The position numbers and the translations under genes were made by a program. The notes beneath the pieces were generated by a model that made no database searches, was not told the origin of the DNA, and saw nothing but the letters and a program-made list of their open reading frames with translations. A stretch of DNA of 59,600 nucleotides from Sphaerotilus sp. (GTDB lineage Bacteria > Pseudomonadota > Gammaproteobacteria > Burkholderiales > Burkholderiaceae_C): contig NZ_JAAFKF010000009.1 of assembly GCF_013299175.1 (NCBI RefSeq), positions 1 through 59,600 of the forward strand. Direction: 5' to 3'. The number at the start of each line of letters is the position of its first letter. The first letter of the stretch is position 1. Below, in pieces: positions 46,707 to 57,308 of this stretch.

Positions 46707-47279
46707 TTATGCTTCCTCGACGTGTTCAGCCACCAGACTGTCCAGCAGTTTTCTGAGGCTTGGTGAACGCGGGTGCGTGAAATTCATGTGGGGCGCAATG
46801 CGTTCTGCCCAGGCACCGACCACCGCGTCGGGATCTATTTTCTGGATGCGCTGGATCTTCGCGGCAGGGTAGGCGGCTGCAATGGCATCGGGATCGGCGA
46901 GAAACCAGCTCTCGGTCTCTTCGATGGCGAGTCGGAACAGGACACGCGGCGGTCGGCGCTGAAGTGCTGACAACATGGCATCGAGTTCGTTCAGCAGGAC
47001 AGCCTCCGGTGTGTCGTCTGCATCGACGACCACCAGGATCAGGACTTCTTGCCCCAGATCGGCATAAGCCCGCAGCTTGGCGGGCAACTGGTGCAGCAAC
47101 GTCCGATCGCGCTCACTCGGGCGTTGATGGAGATTTTCAGGCAATTTCCCCTTGCCGTTGTGTGGGTGCAAATCGAAATGCAGGGTTTCGGTCAGACCAA
47201 AGCGCCGGGTGAGGATTTCCCGCATCACCGGCACGTCGGCCGCGCCTTCCAGCAGGGCATGGATGAAGGGGCGCATCAC
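46707..47279 (-). CDS. DUF4276-like TOPRIM-fold protein
   Basis: A 190-residue protein resembling DUF4276 from recall, a TOPRIM-type domain related to those of OLD nucleases. The likely metal site is E11 in [11 protein letters not shown]86-A-D88-D89 ([10 protein letters not shown]) and E120/E121 in [13 protein letters not shown]. It overlaps the ATPase gene by four bases (ATGA), so the two are translated together. Similar ATPase plus TOPRIM pairs (for example AbiL and PARIS-like systems) act in phage defence through nuclease or toxic activity. That role is inferred here. Confidence 0.75.
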   Translation of the reverse strand: MMRPFIHALLEGAADVPVMREILTRRFGLTETLHFDLHPHNGKGKLPENLHQRPSERDRTLLHQLPAKLRAYADLGQEVLILVVVDADDTPEAVLLNELDAMLSALQRRPPRVLFRLAIEETESWFLADPDAIAAAYPAAKIQRIQKIDPDAVVGAWAERIAPHMNFTHPRSPSLRKLLDSLVAEHVEEA

Positions 47280-48499
47280 TGTGGGTCGAGACCAAAATGG
47301 TTGCTGAACCAGAGGCTGCCCAGCGGAATGCCTTCGTCGAACATGGCTTGCACCGACGGCACATCCTTGGCCCGTTTCATGTTGGAGAAACCGTCATGCC
47401 CCTTGGTGAGAATCCAGACTTCATCGGGACTCAGTGCATCGACCAAGCTGGGGGCATGGGTGGTGATCAGTATTTGAGGCCCTTTTGGCTGGCTGGCAAA
47501 CGTCTTGAATTCGCTGGCCAGCAGACCCAGCAGTTGGTGGTGCAGACCGTTTTCCGGCTCTTCGATGCCGATCAGCGGTGCCGGTACCGGGTCTTCCATC
47601 AGCAGCAGATAGGCCAGCAGTTTCAGGCTGCCGTCGGACATGTCCTGCTGAAAGAAGGGTTCGGCATAACCTTCTGCGTGAAACTCTAGCAAGAGCCTTC
47701 GATCGGGTGCTGGAACAGATTTTATGGATTGAATGCCTGGAATCTTCCTGGATACCCGCGTCAGCATGTCCTTGAATGTGATAGGGCGTTCCCTCTGAAT
47801 AAATCGAAGGTATTTCGCCAAGTTCTCGCCGCGACGATCCAGGTGCGGGTCCGCGCCGCTCATGGGCTGGCTGCGGGCCAGTTCCGGAACAAAATAGGAA
47901 AGGTACCAGCCGCTGAGAAATTTCCTGAATTTGGCGATTCTCGGGTGGTCGGACAGCGTGCCCAGCGTCGAGATGGCGAGCACTTGGCGGTCGCTCATCT
48001 TGATGGAAATCTTGTCTTTTCCTTCTTGCTCCTTGGTCGCATCACCTGACCACGCAAAGCCTTTTCCGTCGGTGAGATCGACAAAGGAATAAGGCTGGCC
48101 GTCCGTTTGACCCTGCCGACGCTGGCGCAGGCGTTCTCTGGTCACGACTGGGCGGCCTTGCGTGTCACAGTCGATGTGCAGGGTGTAATTGATCGGGCGA
48201 CTGTTGCTGTTTTCTCGATAACGAATCTCGAAACAGATCGGCTCCGTGCTGCCCTGGGTGCGCAGCCGCTCGAATCCACCACGATGGGGCTTGTCACAGG
48301 CCGCTTCCACGCCTTCGCCCAGACAGTCCCCGAGAAATCCCAACGCATCCAGCAGGCTGGATTTTCCGACTCCGTTGGCACCGATGACCGCCATCAATCG
48401 GGGCAATGTTTCTGCCTTGGCTTCAAAAATGGTGCGGCCCAGCACCACGTCCTTCAAGGCCCGGTAGTTCTGGATCTGAATGCCTTCAAGAATTGCCAT
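47276..48499 (-). CDS. AAA-family ATPase (ABC/OLD-like, AAA_21)
   Basis: A 407-residue ABC/SMC-type ATPase without a coiled coil. Walker A is GANGVGKS (40-47), the signature-like MSDGS at 287-291, Walker B LIGIEEPENGLHH with E313/E314, and the H-loop histidine H348 in LITTHAPSLVDAL. It starts MAILEGIQIQNYRALKDV, as in other AAA_21 proteins. Base composition is less GC-rich than ruvA and ruvB. It lies between ruvA and ruvB, coupled to a TOPRIM gene. No housekeeping counterpart is evident. Confidence 0.85.
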   Translation of the reverse strand: MAILEGIQIQNYRALKDVVLGRTIFEAKAETLPRLMAVIGANGVGKSSLLDALGFLGDCLGEGVEAACDKPHRGGFERLRTQGSTEPICFEIRYRENSNSRPINYTLHIDCDTQGRPVVTRERLRQRRQGQTDGQPYSFVDLTDGKGFAWSGDATKEQEGKDKISIKMSDRQVLAISTLGTLSDHPRIAKFRKFLSGWYLSYFVPELARSQPMSGADPHLDRRGENLAKYLRFIQRERPITFKDMLTRVSRKIPGIQSIKSVPAPDRRLLLEFHAEGYAEPFFQQDMSDGSLKLLAYLLLMEDPVPAPLIGIEEPENGLHHQLLGLLASEFKTFASQPKGPQILITTHAPSLVDALSPDEVWILTKGHDGFSNMKRAKDVPSVQAMFDEGIPLGSLWFSNHFGLDPQ

Positions 48500-48559
48500 G
48501 GTGATCTGTCCCTTGCTGCGTCCCGGTGCCTGCAGGGAGCTTATCCCAACGCCAGGGCG

Positions 48560-49135
48560 TCAGCGTGCAAGTGACTTCAGCGCCGCCTTGATCCCGTCGC
48601 TCACCCCGATGTCCGCCGGCAGCAGCTTGATCGCCGCCGCCGCTTCCTTCTCGTTGTAGCCCAGCGCGATCAGCGCCTGCACGATGTCGGACTGCGCGTC
48701 GGTCTGCACCACCGTGCCTGGTAGCGCCAGATCCGGCCCGAGCTTGCCCTTGAGTTCGAGCAGCAGCCGCTCGGCGGTCTTCTTGCCGATGCCGGGTACC
48801 TTGACGAGGCGGCCGACCTGCTGCGTGCTGACGGCCTGCGCCAGCTCGCCCGCGCTCATGCCGGACAGGACGGCCAAGGCGATGCGCGGGCCGACGCCGG
48901 TGATGCGGATGAGCTGGCGGAAGGTCTCGCGCTCCGCGGGCGTGAGGAAGCCGTAGAGCAGTTGTGCGTCTTCCCGCACGACGAAATGCGTGTGCAGCGA
49001 GACGCGCTCGCCGAGGTGCGGGAGGTTGTAGAACGTGCTCATCGGGACATCGACTTCGTAGCCGACGCCGTTCACATCGATGAGGATCTGGGGCGGGGAT
49101 TTTTCCGCCAGTGTGCCGGTGAGTCGTCCGATCAT
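48560..49135 (-). CDS. ruvA: Holliday junction branch migration protein RuvA
   Basis: Tetrameric junction-binding subunit of RuvAB, 191 residues. The N-terminal OB domain [31 protein letters not shown], the helix-hairpin-helix motifs ([13 protein letters not shown] and [20 protein letters not shown]) and domain III with [14 protein letters not shown] are all present. It is upstream of ruvB on the same strand but separated from it by about 1.8 kb of inserted genes. Confidence 0.97.
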   Translation of the reverse strand: MIGRLTGTLAEKSPPQILIDVNGVGYEVDVPMSTFYNLPHLGERVSLHTHFVVREDAQLLYGFLTPAERETFRQLIRITGVGPRIALAVLSGMSAGELAQAVSTQQVGRLVKVPGIGKKTAERLLLELKGKLGPDLALPGTVVQTDAQSDIVQALIALGYNEKEAAAAIKLLPADIGVSDGIKAALKSLAR

Positions 49136-49178
49136 GGGGCGCGATTATGCGCGGGACGGTTCACCGGCAGGCAGACCA

Positions 49179-49850
49179 TCAGCGGCGGAACAGACCGAGG
49201 CGCTGCGCTTCAAGGGCGGCTTCAGCGCGCGAACTCACGTTCAGCTTGCGGTAGATCTGCTTGACGTAGTCGGCGATCGTGTGGCGTGACAGGCCGAGCT
49301 GCACGCCGATTTCCGGCAGCGTGAAGCCCTTGGCCACCCGCAGCAGCACCTCGCGCTCGCGCTCGGTCAACTGCACGTTGGGCATGAGCGTGTCGGTGGT
49401 CGGGTAGGGCTGCGCAATCGGCTTGTTCGCCTGGGCGGAGAAGTAGGAAATCATGCGCCGCGCGATCGACGGCGACAGCGGCGGCTCGCCCTGGCTGATG
49501 CGCTGCAGGTGTTCCATCAACTGCTCGCGGGGCTGCTCTTTCAGCAGGTACCCATACGCGCCGGCCTGCAGCGCGGGGAAGAGGTGGTCGTCGTCGTCGT
49601 GGATGGTGACGACCACCGACTGCGCGTCCGGCTGCGACTCGCGCAGCGCCTGCACCACCTTGACGCCCGAGCCGTCGGGCAGGCCGAGGTCGATCATCGC
49701 CAGATCGAAGCGGTGGGCCGTGACCTGTTGCAGCGCGTCGTGGACGCGGGCGGATTCGACCACGGTCGAGCCGGGGAAGACCTGCATCACCAGGGCACGC
49801 AGCCAGGCGCGGATTTCGGGCAGGTCTTCGAGCAGCAGAATGGTTTTCAT
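49179..49850 (-). CDS. NarL/FixJ-type response regulator
   Basis: A 223-residue regulator with an N-terminal receiver (phospho-acceptor D54 in AMIDLGLPDGSG) and a C-terminal LuxR-type helix-turn-helix (about 158-215, LTEREREVLLRVAKGFTLPEIGVQLGLSRHTIADYVKQIYRKL). It lies 113 bases after the adjacent sensor kinase on the same strand and is almost certainly its partner. The regulon is unknown. Confidence 0.92.
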   Translation of the reverse strand: MKTILLLEDLPEIRAWLRALVMQVFPGSTVVESARVHDALQQVTAHRFDLAMIDLGLPDGSGVKVVQALRESQPDAQSVVVTIHDDDDHLFPALQAGAYGYLLKEQPREQLMEHLQRISQGEPPLSPSIARRMISYFSAQANKPIAQPYPTTDTLMPNVQLTEREREVLLRVAKGFTLPEIGVQLGLSRHTIADYVKQIYRKLNVSSRAEAALEAQRLGLFRR

Positions 49851-49963
49851 AAGCGTTCCTCAGGCGGGATGGCAGTGTGACGACTCTATCGGTCGCTGGA
49901 TGGCGAACATGAGCGTGGGGACGAAATTGAACGAATTTCGTGAAAGATCGAAGGGCGTTAGGC

Positions 49964-52015
49964 TCATAGCGGCAAGGTCAGGCGAATCGTCGTGCCATAG
50001 CCGGGGCCGGACTCGACCAGGCACTGGCCCTGCAACTGCTTGGCACGGCCCTTCATCGTGGACATGCCGTGGCCGCGGTCGAGCTTGCCGTCCAGCTCCA
50101 TCGGGATGCCCTTGCCGTTGTCCGAAATCGTCAGCTCGAAATCGTTGATGTCCTGCCGGATCGAGATCTCGGAATGGGTCGCACCGCTGTGCTTGAGGAT
50201 GTTGCTCACCGCCTCGCGCAGGATGCGGGTCGTCTGCACATAGGCCCGCGCGCTCATCGCCCGCTCGCTCATCAGCAGGTCGTCGGGCGTGTTCCAGTTC
50301 AGCTCGACCCCGCCTTGCGACATCCGCATCATCACTTCGCTGCGCCAGTCGCCGATGGCGTCTCCGAGCTGCATCGCCCGTCCGCCCAGGCCGCGCACCG
50401 ACAGCCGCATCTCTTCGAGCGCTTCGCGGCCAAGGGTGGCGATGCGCTCGTTGTCGCTGGTGTGGACGATGGTGAGCAGCTTGGCGCCAAGGTCGTCGTG
50501 CAGGTCGGCGGCGATGCGCTTGCGCTCCTTGGCCGTCACCTGCTCGACACGCAGTTCGGCCATGTGGCTGTAGTTCTTCTCGATGTCGGCGGAGATTTCC
50601 TGCACGCGGCGCTCGGCCTGTGCCCGGCCCTGCTCGGCCGCCACCACCTCGCCGCGGAGCTGCTGGTACAGGCGCAGCACCATGCCGCTGAACATCACCA
50701 CCGCAGCGACGCTCAGCGCATGGTTGCCCGGCAGCAGCAGCGTCACCGGCACGAACAGCTCCTCGAAGACCAGCACGAACAGCCCCGTGCCCACCGCCGC
50801 ACAGACCACCCAGAAATCGGCCGGCGAGTAGTTCCAGGCGCGGTGCAGAAAGGCCACCGTGGCCACCGCGACCTCCAGCGACAGGATCACCGTCCAGGGG
50901 TGGGTGATCATGCTGATGCGGTCGGGCGCGGCGATCACCAGACTCAGCGGCACGACGACGCTCTGCAGCGCGATCGACAGCTCCAGCCAGCGCACCTTGA
51001 TGCCGCTGTAGCGCATCAGCGAAAGGATGCTCGCCACGGCCACCGGCGGCATCAGCGCGCCGATCAACCATTCATGTGCCACCACCGACATGGGCAGCCG
51101 CGCACCCGTCAGCAGCGCACACAGCAGCGCCCAGCCCACGCTGGCCGCGCCGAAATAGCCGAGGTAGGCCAGCCGGGTCAGCGTCGCCAGGGCCAGAGAG
51201 GCCGCACCGATCAGACCGGCCAGCAGCGCCAGCGCCTGCGTGGCGCTGACGTTGAAGGTGCGGGCGCGGCGCAGCTCCTCTTCGAGCACGTCCATGCGCC
51301 CGACGCGCACCGGCGAGAGGTGGCCGGCGTGTTCGCGCACCGCCACCTGGGAACTCACCTGTGCCGTGATCTGGATGTCGAGCTGGTTGTCGGCCGGTTT
51401 GAGCAGTGCGGGTGGCAGCGTGATCAGCACCGGGTCGAGGCAGTTGTAAGGCTGCGGCGCCGAGACATTGCCGCGCGCGGCCAGCCGAAAACCGTTGATG
51501 CGTATTTCGTAGGCGGCGCACAGGCGCTCGAAGTACAGGCCCTGCAGCGTGGCCGGATTCGGATTGGCTGGCAGGTCGAAGCGCAACTGGTACCACAGCG
51601 GCGCCGTGAACTTGGGCGAGTGGTCCCAGACATCGGGCAGCGTGATCAGCCGCGCTGCGCCGGTGATGGGCACCTCGCGGGTCGGGGCGCGCACCACCAC
51701 CGCGTTGCGGATCGTCGTGATGCCCTCGGGACTGGCGCGACCGCCGATCTCCACCATCCACAGCCCGATCAGGATCAGCGCCACCACCATCAGCCCCCAG
51801 CGCGCCGGGTGCAGCGCGATCAGCAGCGGACGGCCGCGACCGGAGCCGAGGGTGCGGAGCTGGGTCAGCCAGCCGGGCGAAAGTACGGTTGTCGCAGGCG
51901 CGGGAGGCGTGACCACTGGGGTGTGAAATCCGGAAGAGGGGGAGCGAAAGACAGGCGGGCAAGGCGAAGCTTTTGATTCTGCCGGACCACGGGCGTACCG
52001 GCGGCGCGGCGACAA
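49964..52015 (-). CDS. NarX-type (HisKA_3) membrane sensor histidine kinase
   Basis: A 683-residue sensor kinase. One membrane helix near residues 70-90 precedes a periplasmic domain of about 190 residues. Several closely spaced helices (about 265-460) follow, resembling a 7TM-type diverse-intracellular-signalling sensor. The cytoplasmic kinase has H506 (ERKRIAADLHDDLGAKLL), N605 (EAVSNILKHSGATH), DNGKG (632-636) and GHGMSTMKGRA. The first 50 residues are poorly characteristic, so the true start may be further downstream. It faces phoH across a short divergent gap. Confidence 0.88.
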   Translation of the reverse strand: MSPRRRYARGPAESKASPCPPVFRSPSSGFHTPVVTPPAPATTVLSPGWLTQLRTLGSGRGRPLLIALHPARWGLMVVALILIGLWMVEIGGRASPEGITTIRNAVVVRAPTREVPITGAARLITLPDVWDHSPKFTAPLWYQLRFDLPANPNPATLQGLYFERLCAAYEIRINGFRLAARGNVSAPQPYNCLDPVLITLPPALLKPADNQLDIQITAQVSSQVAVREHAGHLSPVRVGRMDVLEEELRRARTFNVSATQALALLAGLIGAASLALATLTRLAYLGYFGAASVGWALLCALLTGARLPMSVVAHEWLIGALMPPVAVASILSLMRYSGIKVRWLELSIALQSVVVPLSLVIAAPDRISMITHPWTVILSLEVAVATVAFLHRAWNYSPADFWVVCAAVGTGLFVLVFEELFVPVTLLLPGNHALSVAAVVMFSGMVLRLYQQLRGEVVAAEQGRAQAERRVQEISADIEKNYSHMAELRVEQVTAKERKRIAADLHDDLGAKLLTIVHTSDNERIATLGREALEEMRLSVRGLGGRAMQLGDAIGDWRSEVMMRMSQGGVELNWNTPDDLLMSERAMSARAYVQTTRILREAVSNILKHSGATHSEISIRQDINDFELTISDNGKGIPMELDGKLDRGHGMSTMKGRAKQLQGQCLVESGPGYGTTIRLTLPL

Positions 52016-52055
52016 TCACGCTCCCGGCCCCTGCCTCATAGTTCACATTCCACCC

Positions 52056-53054
<999 letters not shown>

Positions 53055-53091
53055 ACCGCACACCGAAGTCCTCCACCGGAGCCGACCCGCC

Positions 53092-53553
53092 ATGCCCGCT
53101 GCCCGTCCTGAACTGAGCCTGTCCCTGCAATTCGCCGATCCGCGGCACCGCGCCGTGCTGCCGCGCCACAAGGTGATGCGCTTTGTGCGTGCCGCGCTGG
53201 AGCTGCCCGGCGAGATCACCGTCCGCATCGTCGGTGCCGAGGAAGGCCAGCGCCTGAACCTCGATTTCCGCCAGAAGGACTACGCCACCAACGTGCTCAC
53301 CTTCGACTACAGCGCCGAGCCGGTGGTGTCGGCGGATCTGGTGCTGTGCGCGCCGGTGGTCGAGGCCGAAGCCGCTGCCAATGGCAAGGCGCTGCTCGAC
53401 CACTACGCCCACCTGCTCGTCCACGGCACGCTGCACGCCCAGGGCTACGACCACGAGGACGACGAGGAAGCCGCCGAGTGCATGGAGCAGCGCGAACGCG
53501 AGATCATGGCCGCGCTCGGTTTCGCCGATCCCTACGCCGAAAGCACGCCATGA
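53092..53553 (+). CDS. ybeY: Endoribonuclease YbeY (rRNA maturation factor)
   Basis: Zinc-dependent endoribonuclease of 153 residues needed for 16S rRNA 3' processing and ribosome quality control. The metal-binding motif H111-G-T-L-H115-x5-H121 ([14 protein letters not shown]) is complete, and NVLTFDY and the RQKDYATNV region match the family. ATG 53092 gives [13 protein letters not shown]; an upstream frame overlapping ybeZ is less likely. It overlaps the next gene by four bases. Confidence 0.95.
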   Translation: MPAARPELSLSLQFADPRHRAVLPRHKVMRFVRAALELPGEITVRIVGAEEGQRLNLDFRQKDYATNVLTFDYSAEPVVSADLVLCAPVVEAEAAANGKALLDHYAHLLVHGTLHAQGYDHEDDEEAAECMEQREREIMAALGFADPYAESTP

Positions 53554-55640
53554 GTGACACCTCCACCGCCACCGCTGTGCCCACCGACCCGCATCTCTGG
53601 CTCGAAGACGTGCAGGGCGAGGCCGCGCTGGACTGGGTGCGCGCCCACAACGACCGCGCGCAGGCCGAACTCTGCGCCCGCCCCGAGTACGCCGACTTCA
53701 AGCCCCGGCTGCTGGCGCTGCTGAACAGCCGGGAGCGCATCCCCTACGTCAGCCGCGTCGGCCCGCACTTCTACAACTTCTGGCAGGACGCGCAGCACGT
53801 CCGCGGCCTGTGGCGCCGCACCACGCTGGCGAGCTACCGGCAGCCGGAACCGGACTGGGAGGCCGTGCTCGACCTGGACGCGCTCGCCGCGGTCGAAGCC
53901 GAGAACTGGGTCTGGCATGGCGACGACGTGCTGGCCCCCGCGCAGCCCGGCGGCGAGTGGCGGCGCTGCCTCGTCTCGCTGTCCCGCGGCGGGGCGGACG
54001 CGACCGTGGTGCGCGAGTTCGACCTGATCGACAAACGCTTCCTCAGCGAGGCGGAAGGCGGCTTCACCCTGCCCGAAGCCAAGAGCAGCGCGGGCTGGCT
54101 CGACGCCGACACGCTGGTGGTCGGCACCGACTTCGGCCCCGGCGCGCTCACCGATTCCGGCTACCCGCGCGTCATCAAACGCTGGCACCGCGGCACGCCT
54201 CTGGGCGCCGCCGTCACCATCCACGAAGGCGCGGCCAGCGATGTCTCCGCCTGGGTGAGCGTGGACGACACACCCGGCTTCGAGCGCGTCATCCACGGCC
54301 GCTCGGTCGATTTCTACACCACCGAGATGTGGCTGGTCGGCCAGGACGGCACGCTGCAGCACCTCGACAAACCGGCAGATGCCAGCCTTGGTTTCCACGA
54401 ACACTGGGCGGTGATGGAGCTGCGCAGCGACCTCGTGCAAGGCGCCGTCACCCACCCGGCCGGCTCGCTGCTGGTCGCCCAAGCCGATGACCTGCTCGCT
54501 GGCCGCCCGCAGTGGACCGCGCTGTTCACCCCGACCGCGACCCGCTCGCTGGGCGGCAGCACCTGGACCCGCGGCCATGTGCTGCTGAACGTGCTGGACC
54601 AGGTGGCGAACCGGGTGGAGGAGCTGCGGCTGGTGGACGGCCAGTGGCAGCGCCGCGCTGTCCAACTGCCCGGCCCCGGCACGCTGGGCATCGCCGCGCT
54701 GCACGACCCGCACATGCCGGACGACCCGCTGGCCGAGCACTACTGGGTCACGTATGCCGATTTCCTGACGCCCGATTCGCTGATGCTGGCCCGCGCCGGC
54801 ACGGACGCGCTGGACGTCCTCAAGCAGCGCCCGCGCTACTTCGACAGCGATGGCATGACCGCCGAACAACGCTTCGCCACCAGCGCGGACGGGACGCAGG
54901 TGCCGTACTTCCTCGTCCGCCCCAAGGGCTGCCGCGACGACGGCGACAACCCGACGCTGCTCTACGGCTACGGCGGCTTCGAGGTGTCGATGCAGCCGTG
55001 GTACTCGGGCGGCTTCGGGCTGGCGTGGTACGAGCGGGGCGGCGTGCTGGTGGTGGCGAACATCCGCGGAGGCGGCGAGTTCGGCCCGGCGTGGCACCAG
55101 GCGGCGGTCGGCGCACACAAGCAGCGCAGCTACGACGACTTCATCGCGGTGGCCGAAGACCTCGTGCGCGCGAAGGTCACGCGCCCCGAGCGGCTCGGGA
55201 TCATGGGCGGCAGCAACGGTGGCCTGCTGGTCGGGGTGGCGATGACGCAGCGGCCGGACCTGTTCGGCGCTGTCGTCTGCCAGGTGCCGCTGCTGGACAT
55301 GCAGCGTTACCACCGGCTGCTGGCGGGGGCGTCGTGGATGGCGGAATACGGCGATCCCGACCAACCGGAACAATGGGCGTGGATCGAGCGGTTCAGTCCG
55401 TACCAGAACGTGCGAGCGGATGTGCGCTACCCGCGGGCGCTGTTCACCACCTCGACCCGCGACGACCGCGTCCACCCCGGCCATGCCCGCAAGATGGTCG
55501 CGAAGCTGGAGGCGCTGGGCCACCCGGTGCTTTATCACGAGAACATCGAAGGCGGCCACGGCGGCGCGGCCGACAACACCCAGCGCGCCCATCTGCAGGC
55601 ACTGGAGTTCGCCTACCTCTGGGCGCAGCTCGGCGCCTGA
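53550..55640 (+). CDS. Prolyl oligopeptidase family serine peptidase (S9A)
   Basis: A cytosolic serine peptidase of 696 residues with an N-terminal beta-propeller (about 60-400) and a C-terminal alpha/beta-hydrolase domain. The triad is S555 (GGSNGG), an aspartate in RDDRVHP (D638/D639) and H670 (EGGHGG). The block [22 protein letters not shown] and [16 protein letters not shown] match prolyl oligopeptidases. No signal peptide is seen. It starts in an ATGA overlap with ybeY and is the last conserved gene before the accessory right end. Confidence 0.94.
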   Translation: MSDTSTATAVPTDPHLWLEDVQGEAALDWVRAHNDRAQAELCARPEYADFKPRLLALLNSRERIPYVSRVGPHFYNFWQDAQHVRGLWRRTTLASYRQPEPDWEAVLDLDALAAVEAENWVWHGDDVLAPAQPGGEWRRCLVSLSRGGADATVVREFDLIDKRFLSEAEGGFTLPEAKSSAGWLDADTLVVGTDFGPGALTDSGYPRVIKRWHRGTPLGAAVTIHEGAASDVSAWVSVDDTPGFERVIHGRSVDFYTTEMWLVGQDGTLQHLDKPADASLGFHEHWAVMELRSDLVQGAVTHPAGSLLVAQADDLLAGRPQWTALFTPTATRSLGGSTWTRGHVLLNVLDQVANRVEELRLVDGQWQRRAVQLPGPGTLGIAALHDPHMPDDPLAEHYWVTYADFLTPDSLMLARAGTDALDVLKQRPRYFDSDGMTAEQRFATSADGTQVPYFLVRPKGCRDDGDNPTLLYGYGGFEVSMQPWYSGGFGLAWYERGGVLVVANIRGGGEFGPAWHQAAVGAHKQRSYDDFIAVAEDLVRAKVTRPERLGIMGGSNGGLLVGVAMTQRPDLFGAVVCQVPLLDMQRYHRLLAGASWMAEYGDPDQPEQWAWIERFSPYQNVRADVRYPRALFTTSTRDDRVHPGHARKMVAKLEALGHPVLYHENIEGGHGGAADNTQRAHLQALEFAYLWAQLGA

Positions 55641-55724
55641 TCCACCGGAGCGGATCAGGCCGCTACAAGCCCGGCCCAGGGATGGATGACCGGCACCTCC
55701 AGAGGTGCGCCAGATCCTCGGCAA

Positions 55725-55803
55725 GCAACGGCCGCCGGCGCACCGAGGACAAGGCGCAGGCGTCGCGGGAGAACGGGCGGACGACTGCGCAAGGTGCAGG
55801 AGG
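55725..55803 (+). pseudogene. Remnant of a DUF2442 gene 3' end
   Basis: The 54 bases from 55726 match the DUF2442 gene at 59382 with only a few mismatches, reading NGRRRTEDKAQASRENGR against NGSRRTEAKAQASRENGR. After an eight-base deletion the similarity resumes towards the gene's end. The upstream body of the gene is missing. This is therefore a truncated second copy about 3.6 kb from the intact one, in the same orientation. Confidence 0.8.
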
Positions 55804-55814
55804 TGGGGTGATGA

Positions 55815-55862
55815 TCCGAGATCAAGCACGGTATCAGCTTCGCGCACGCCGAGCAGGTGTTT
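55815..55862 (+). pseudogene. Fragment resembling a BrnT (DUF497) toxin
   Basis: One frame reads SEIKHGISFAHAEQVF, very like the BrnT segment in which the pattern KHGxSFxxAxxVF is conserved. An in-frame stop lies just before it and the frame loses similarity just after. No BrnA antitoxin was found. The match is short, so the identification rests on motif resemblance only. Confidence 0.5.
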
Positions 55863-55863
55863 C

Positions 55864-55935
55864 ATGCACGATGCGCTGGTGAACGTTGCGGCGAAGCTGG
55901 GGCAGCGGGTGCATGTGGCGTTGGAGGCAGCCTGA
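55864..55935 (+). pseudogene. Possible C-terminal remnant of an HTH-type antitoxin
   Basis: From an ATG at 55864 the frame reads MHDALVNVAAKLGQRVHVALEAA and stops. The pattern (D-x-L-V-N-x-A-x-x-L-G followed by an alternating hydrophobic strand) resembles the tail of XRE-type antitoxins encoded near HigB/RelE toxins. The DNA-binding portion is absent. This is a weak identification. Confidence 0.35.
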
Positions 55936-56159
55936 CTGGATCAGGTCGCGACGCAGGGCACGGTTGCGGCGATGGCTTGACGCGAGGTGGGTCTTCAACC
56001 GTGAACTATTCCGCGTGAATTTGCCAATTCTGGAAAATCCGCTGCCTGCGGATGCACAGCGCGCGGGGCGCTCCCTAGACTGCGGCGGTTCCCGCCGGGC
56101 TGTTCAGATTTCCCAAAACGACAACAACAAGACAGCCGGCCGCCGCCTCCGCGACGTGC

Positions 56160-57092
56160 ATGTCCGCTTCCCCGATCCCCACGATTCCCACGTATGACCG
56201 CTTCATCGAGCCGTTGCTGCGCTTGCTCGCCAGCCGGCCCGAGGGGGTGCCTGCGCGCGAGGCGCACGAAGCTGCCGCCGATGCGCTCGGGCTGGACGCG
56301 CTAGCGCGGCAGCAGTTGCTGTCGAGCGGCGCGCAACTGATTTACAAGAACCGCGCCGGCTGGGCGCATGACCGGCTCAAGCGCGCCGGGTTGTCGGACA
56401 GCCCGCGGCGCGGCTGGTGGCAACTGACCGAGGCCGGGCGGCGCTTCGTGGCCGAGCATGCCGGGCCGCTGAGCGCCGAGCAGGTCGCGACGCTGGCGAT
56501 GTCGCACATCGACACGCGGCTGCTGCGGCCCGTGGCGGCGGACGCGGGTGAGGCAGGGGACAGCGAGGCGGTCGTGCAGCCGGTCGCCAGCCCGGAAGAG
56601 CGGCTCGGCCTGGCGCTGGAGGAAATCCGCCGCGCGGTCGTGGCGGAGCTGCTGGACACGCTGGCCACCGTGACGCCGGCGTTCTTCGAGACGCTGGTGC
56701 TCGACCTGCTGCACCGCATGGGCTATGGGGCCAACCGGGCGGATCTGCAGCGCGTCGGCGGCTCGGGCGATGCGGGCATCGACGGGATCATTTCGCTGGA
56801 CCGGCTCGGGCTGGAGAAGGTGTATGTGCAGGCCAAGCGTTGGCAGGGCACGGTCGGGCGGCCCGAGATCCAGGCGTTCTACGGCGCACTGGCGGGGCAG
56901 CGGGCCAAGAAAGGCGTGTTCATCACCACGTCGGGCTACACCGCGCAGGCGCTGCAGTTCGCGCAATCCGTCGAGGGCATCGTGCTGGTGGACGGGGTGC
57001 GGCTGGCGGGGTTGATGGTGGACCACGAGGTGGGGGTGACGGCGCGGGTGCTGAAGGTGCCGAAGGTGGATGTGGATTACTTTGAGGAGTGA
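56160..57092 (+). CDS. mrr: Mrr-like type IV restriction endonuclease
   Basis: A 310-residue protein close in length to E. coli Mrr (304). The N-terminal Mrr-type winged-helix domain spans about 1-95 (FIEPLLRLLASRPEGVPAREAHEAAADALGL; RRGWWQLTEAGRRFV). The C-terminal PD-(D/E)xK nuclease is intact with D208 in GSGDAGIDGII and Q224-A-K226 in VYVQAKRW. Such enzymes cut modified or stress-exposed foreign DNA. GC content is like the host's, unlike the next two genes. No methyltransferase is adjacent. Confidence 0.9.
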   Translation: MSASPIPTIPTYDRFIEPLLRLLASRPEGVPAREAHEAAADALGLDALARQQLLSSGAQLIYKNRAGWAHDRLKRAGLSDSPRRGWWQLTEAGRRFVAEHAGPLSAEQVATLAMSHIDTRLLRPVAADAGEAGDSEAVVQPVASPEERLGLALEEIRRAVVAELLDTLATVTPAFFETLVLDLLHRMGYGANRADLQRVGGSGDAGIDGIISLDRLGLEKVYVQAKRWQGTVGRPEIQAFYGALAGQRAKKGVFITTSGYTAQALQFAQSVEGIVLVDGVRLAGLMVDHEVGVTARVLKVPKVDVDYFEE

Positions 57093-57308
57093 CCCTGTAG
57101 TTTAATGGGGCGCAATATTAGATTTTAGGAGATGGCTGCGGATGAAATTGTAATTCCTGATGATTTACGTTATTTCCGCGGGGTGGGATGATTGGATTTA
57201 TTTTGAGGTACCCGTAAAAATGATTTCAAAATAACCCCATTGATCTGCTTTTTTGAATTAAGTGTGCCAATTAATTGATTCGCATCTATTATTTAGTGGT
57301 AGGGTTTT
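57093..57308 (+). other. AT-rich non-coding segment upstream of the DUF4747 pair
   Basis: This 216-base segment marks a sharp drop in GC content. It contains only a 19-codon ATG frame at 57133 with no convincing ribosome-binding site. Several runs of A and T (for example around 57228-57256) could form a promoter or hold a small RNA, but no clear hairpin plus T-tract was found. Confidence 0.4.

Larger units (their letters stand above)
55641..56159 (+). other. Intergenic graveyard of gene fragments
   Basis: This 519-base stretch has no intact gene. It holds three recognisable remnants in order (DUF2442-like tail, BrnT-like fragment, possible HTH antitoxin tail; listed separately). It then has about 200 bases with no recognisable coding sequence that presumably include the mrr promoter. 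A CTAGACT motif at 56081-56087 resembles the one upstream of pfk. Composition becomes less GC-rich towards 56040. Confidence 0.7.

Noticed and set aside
57133..57192. A 19-codon ATG frame upstream of the DUF4747-like gene as a leader peptide or small toxin
   Set aside because: The AGGAG lies only one base from the ATG, the product is not hydrophobic, and there is no associated hairpin.
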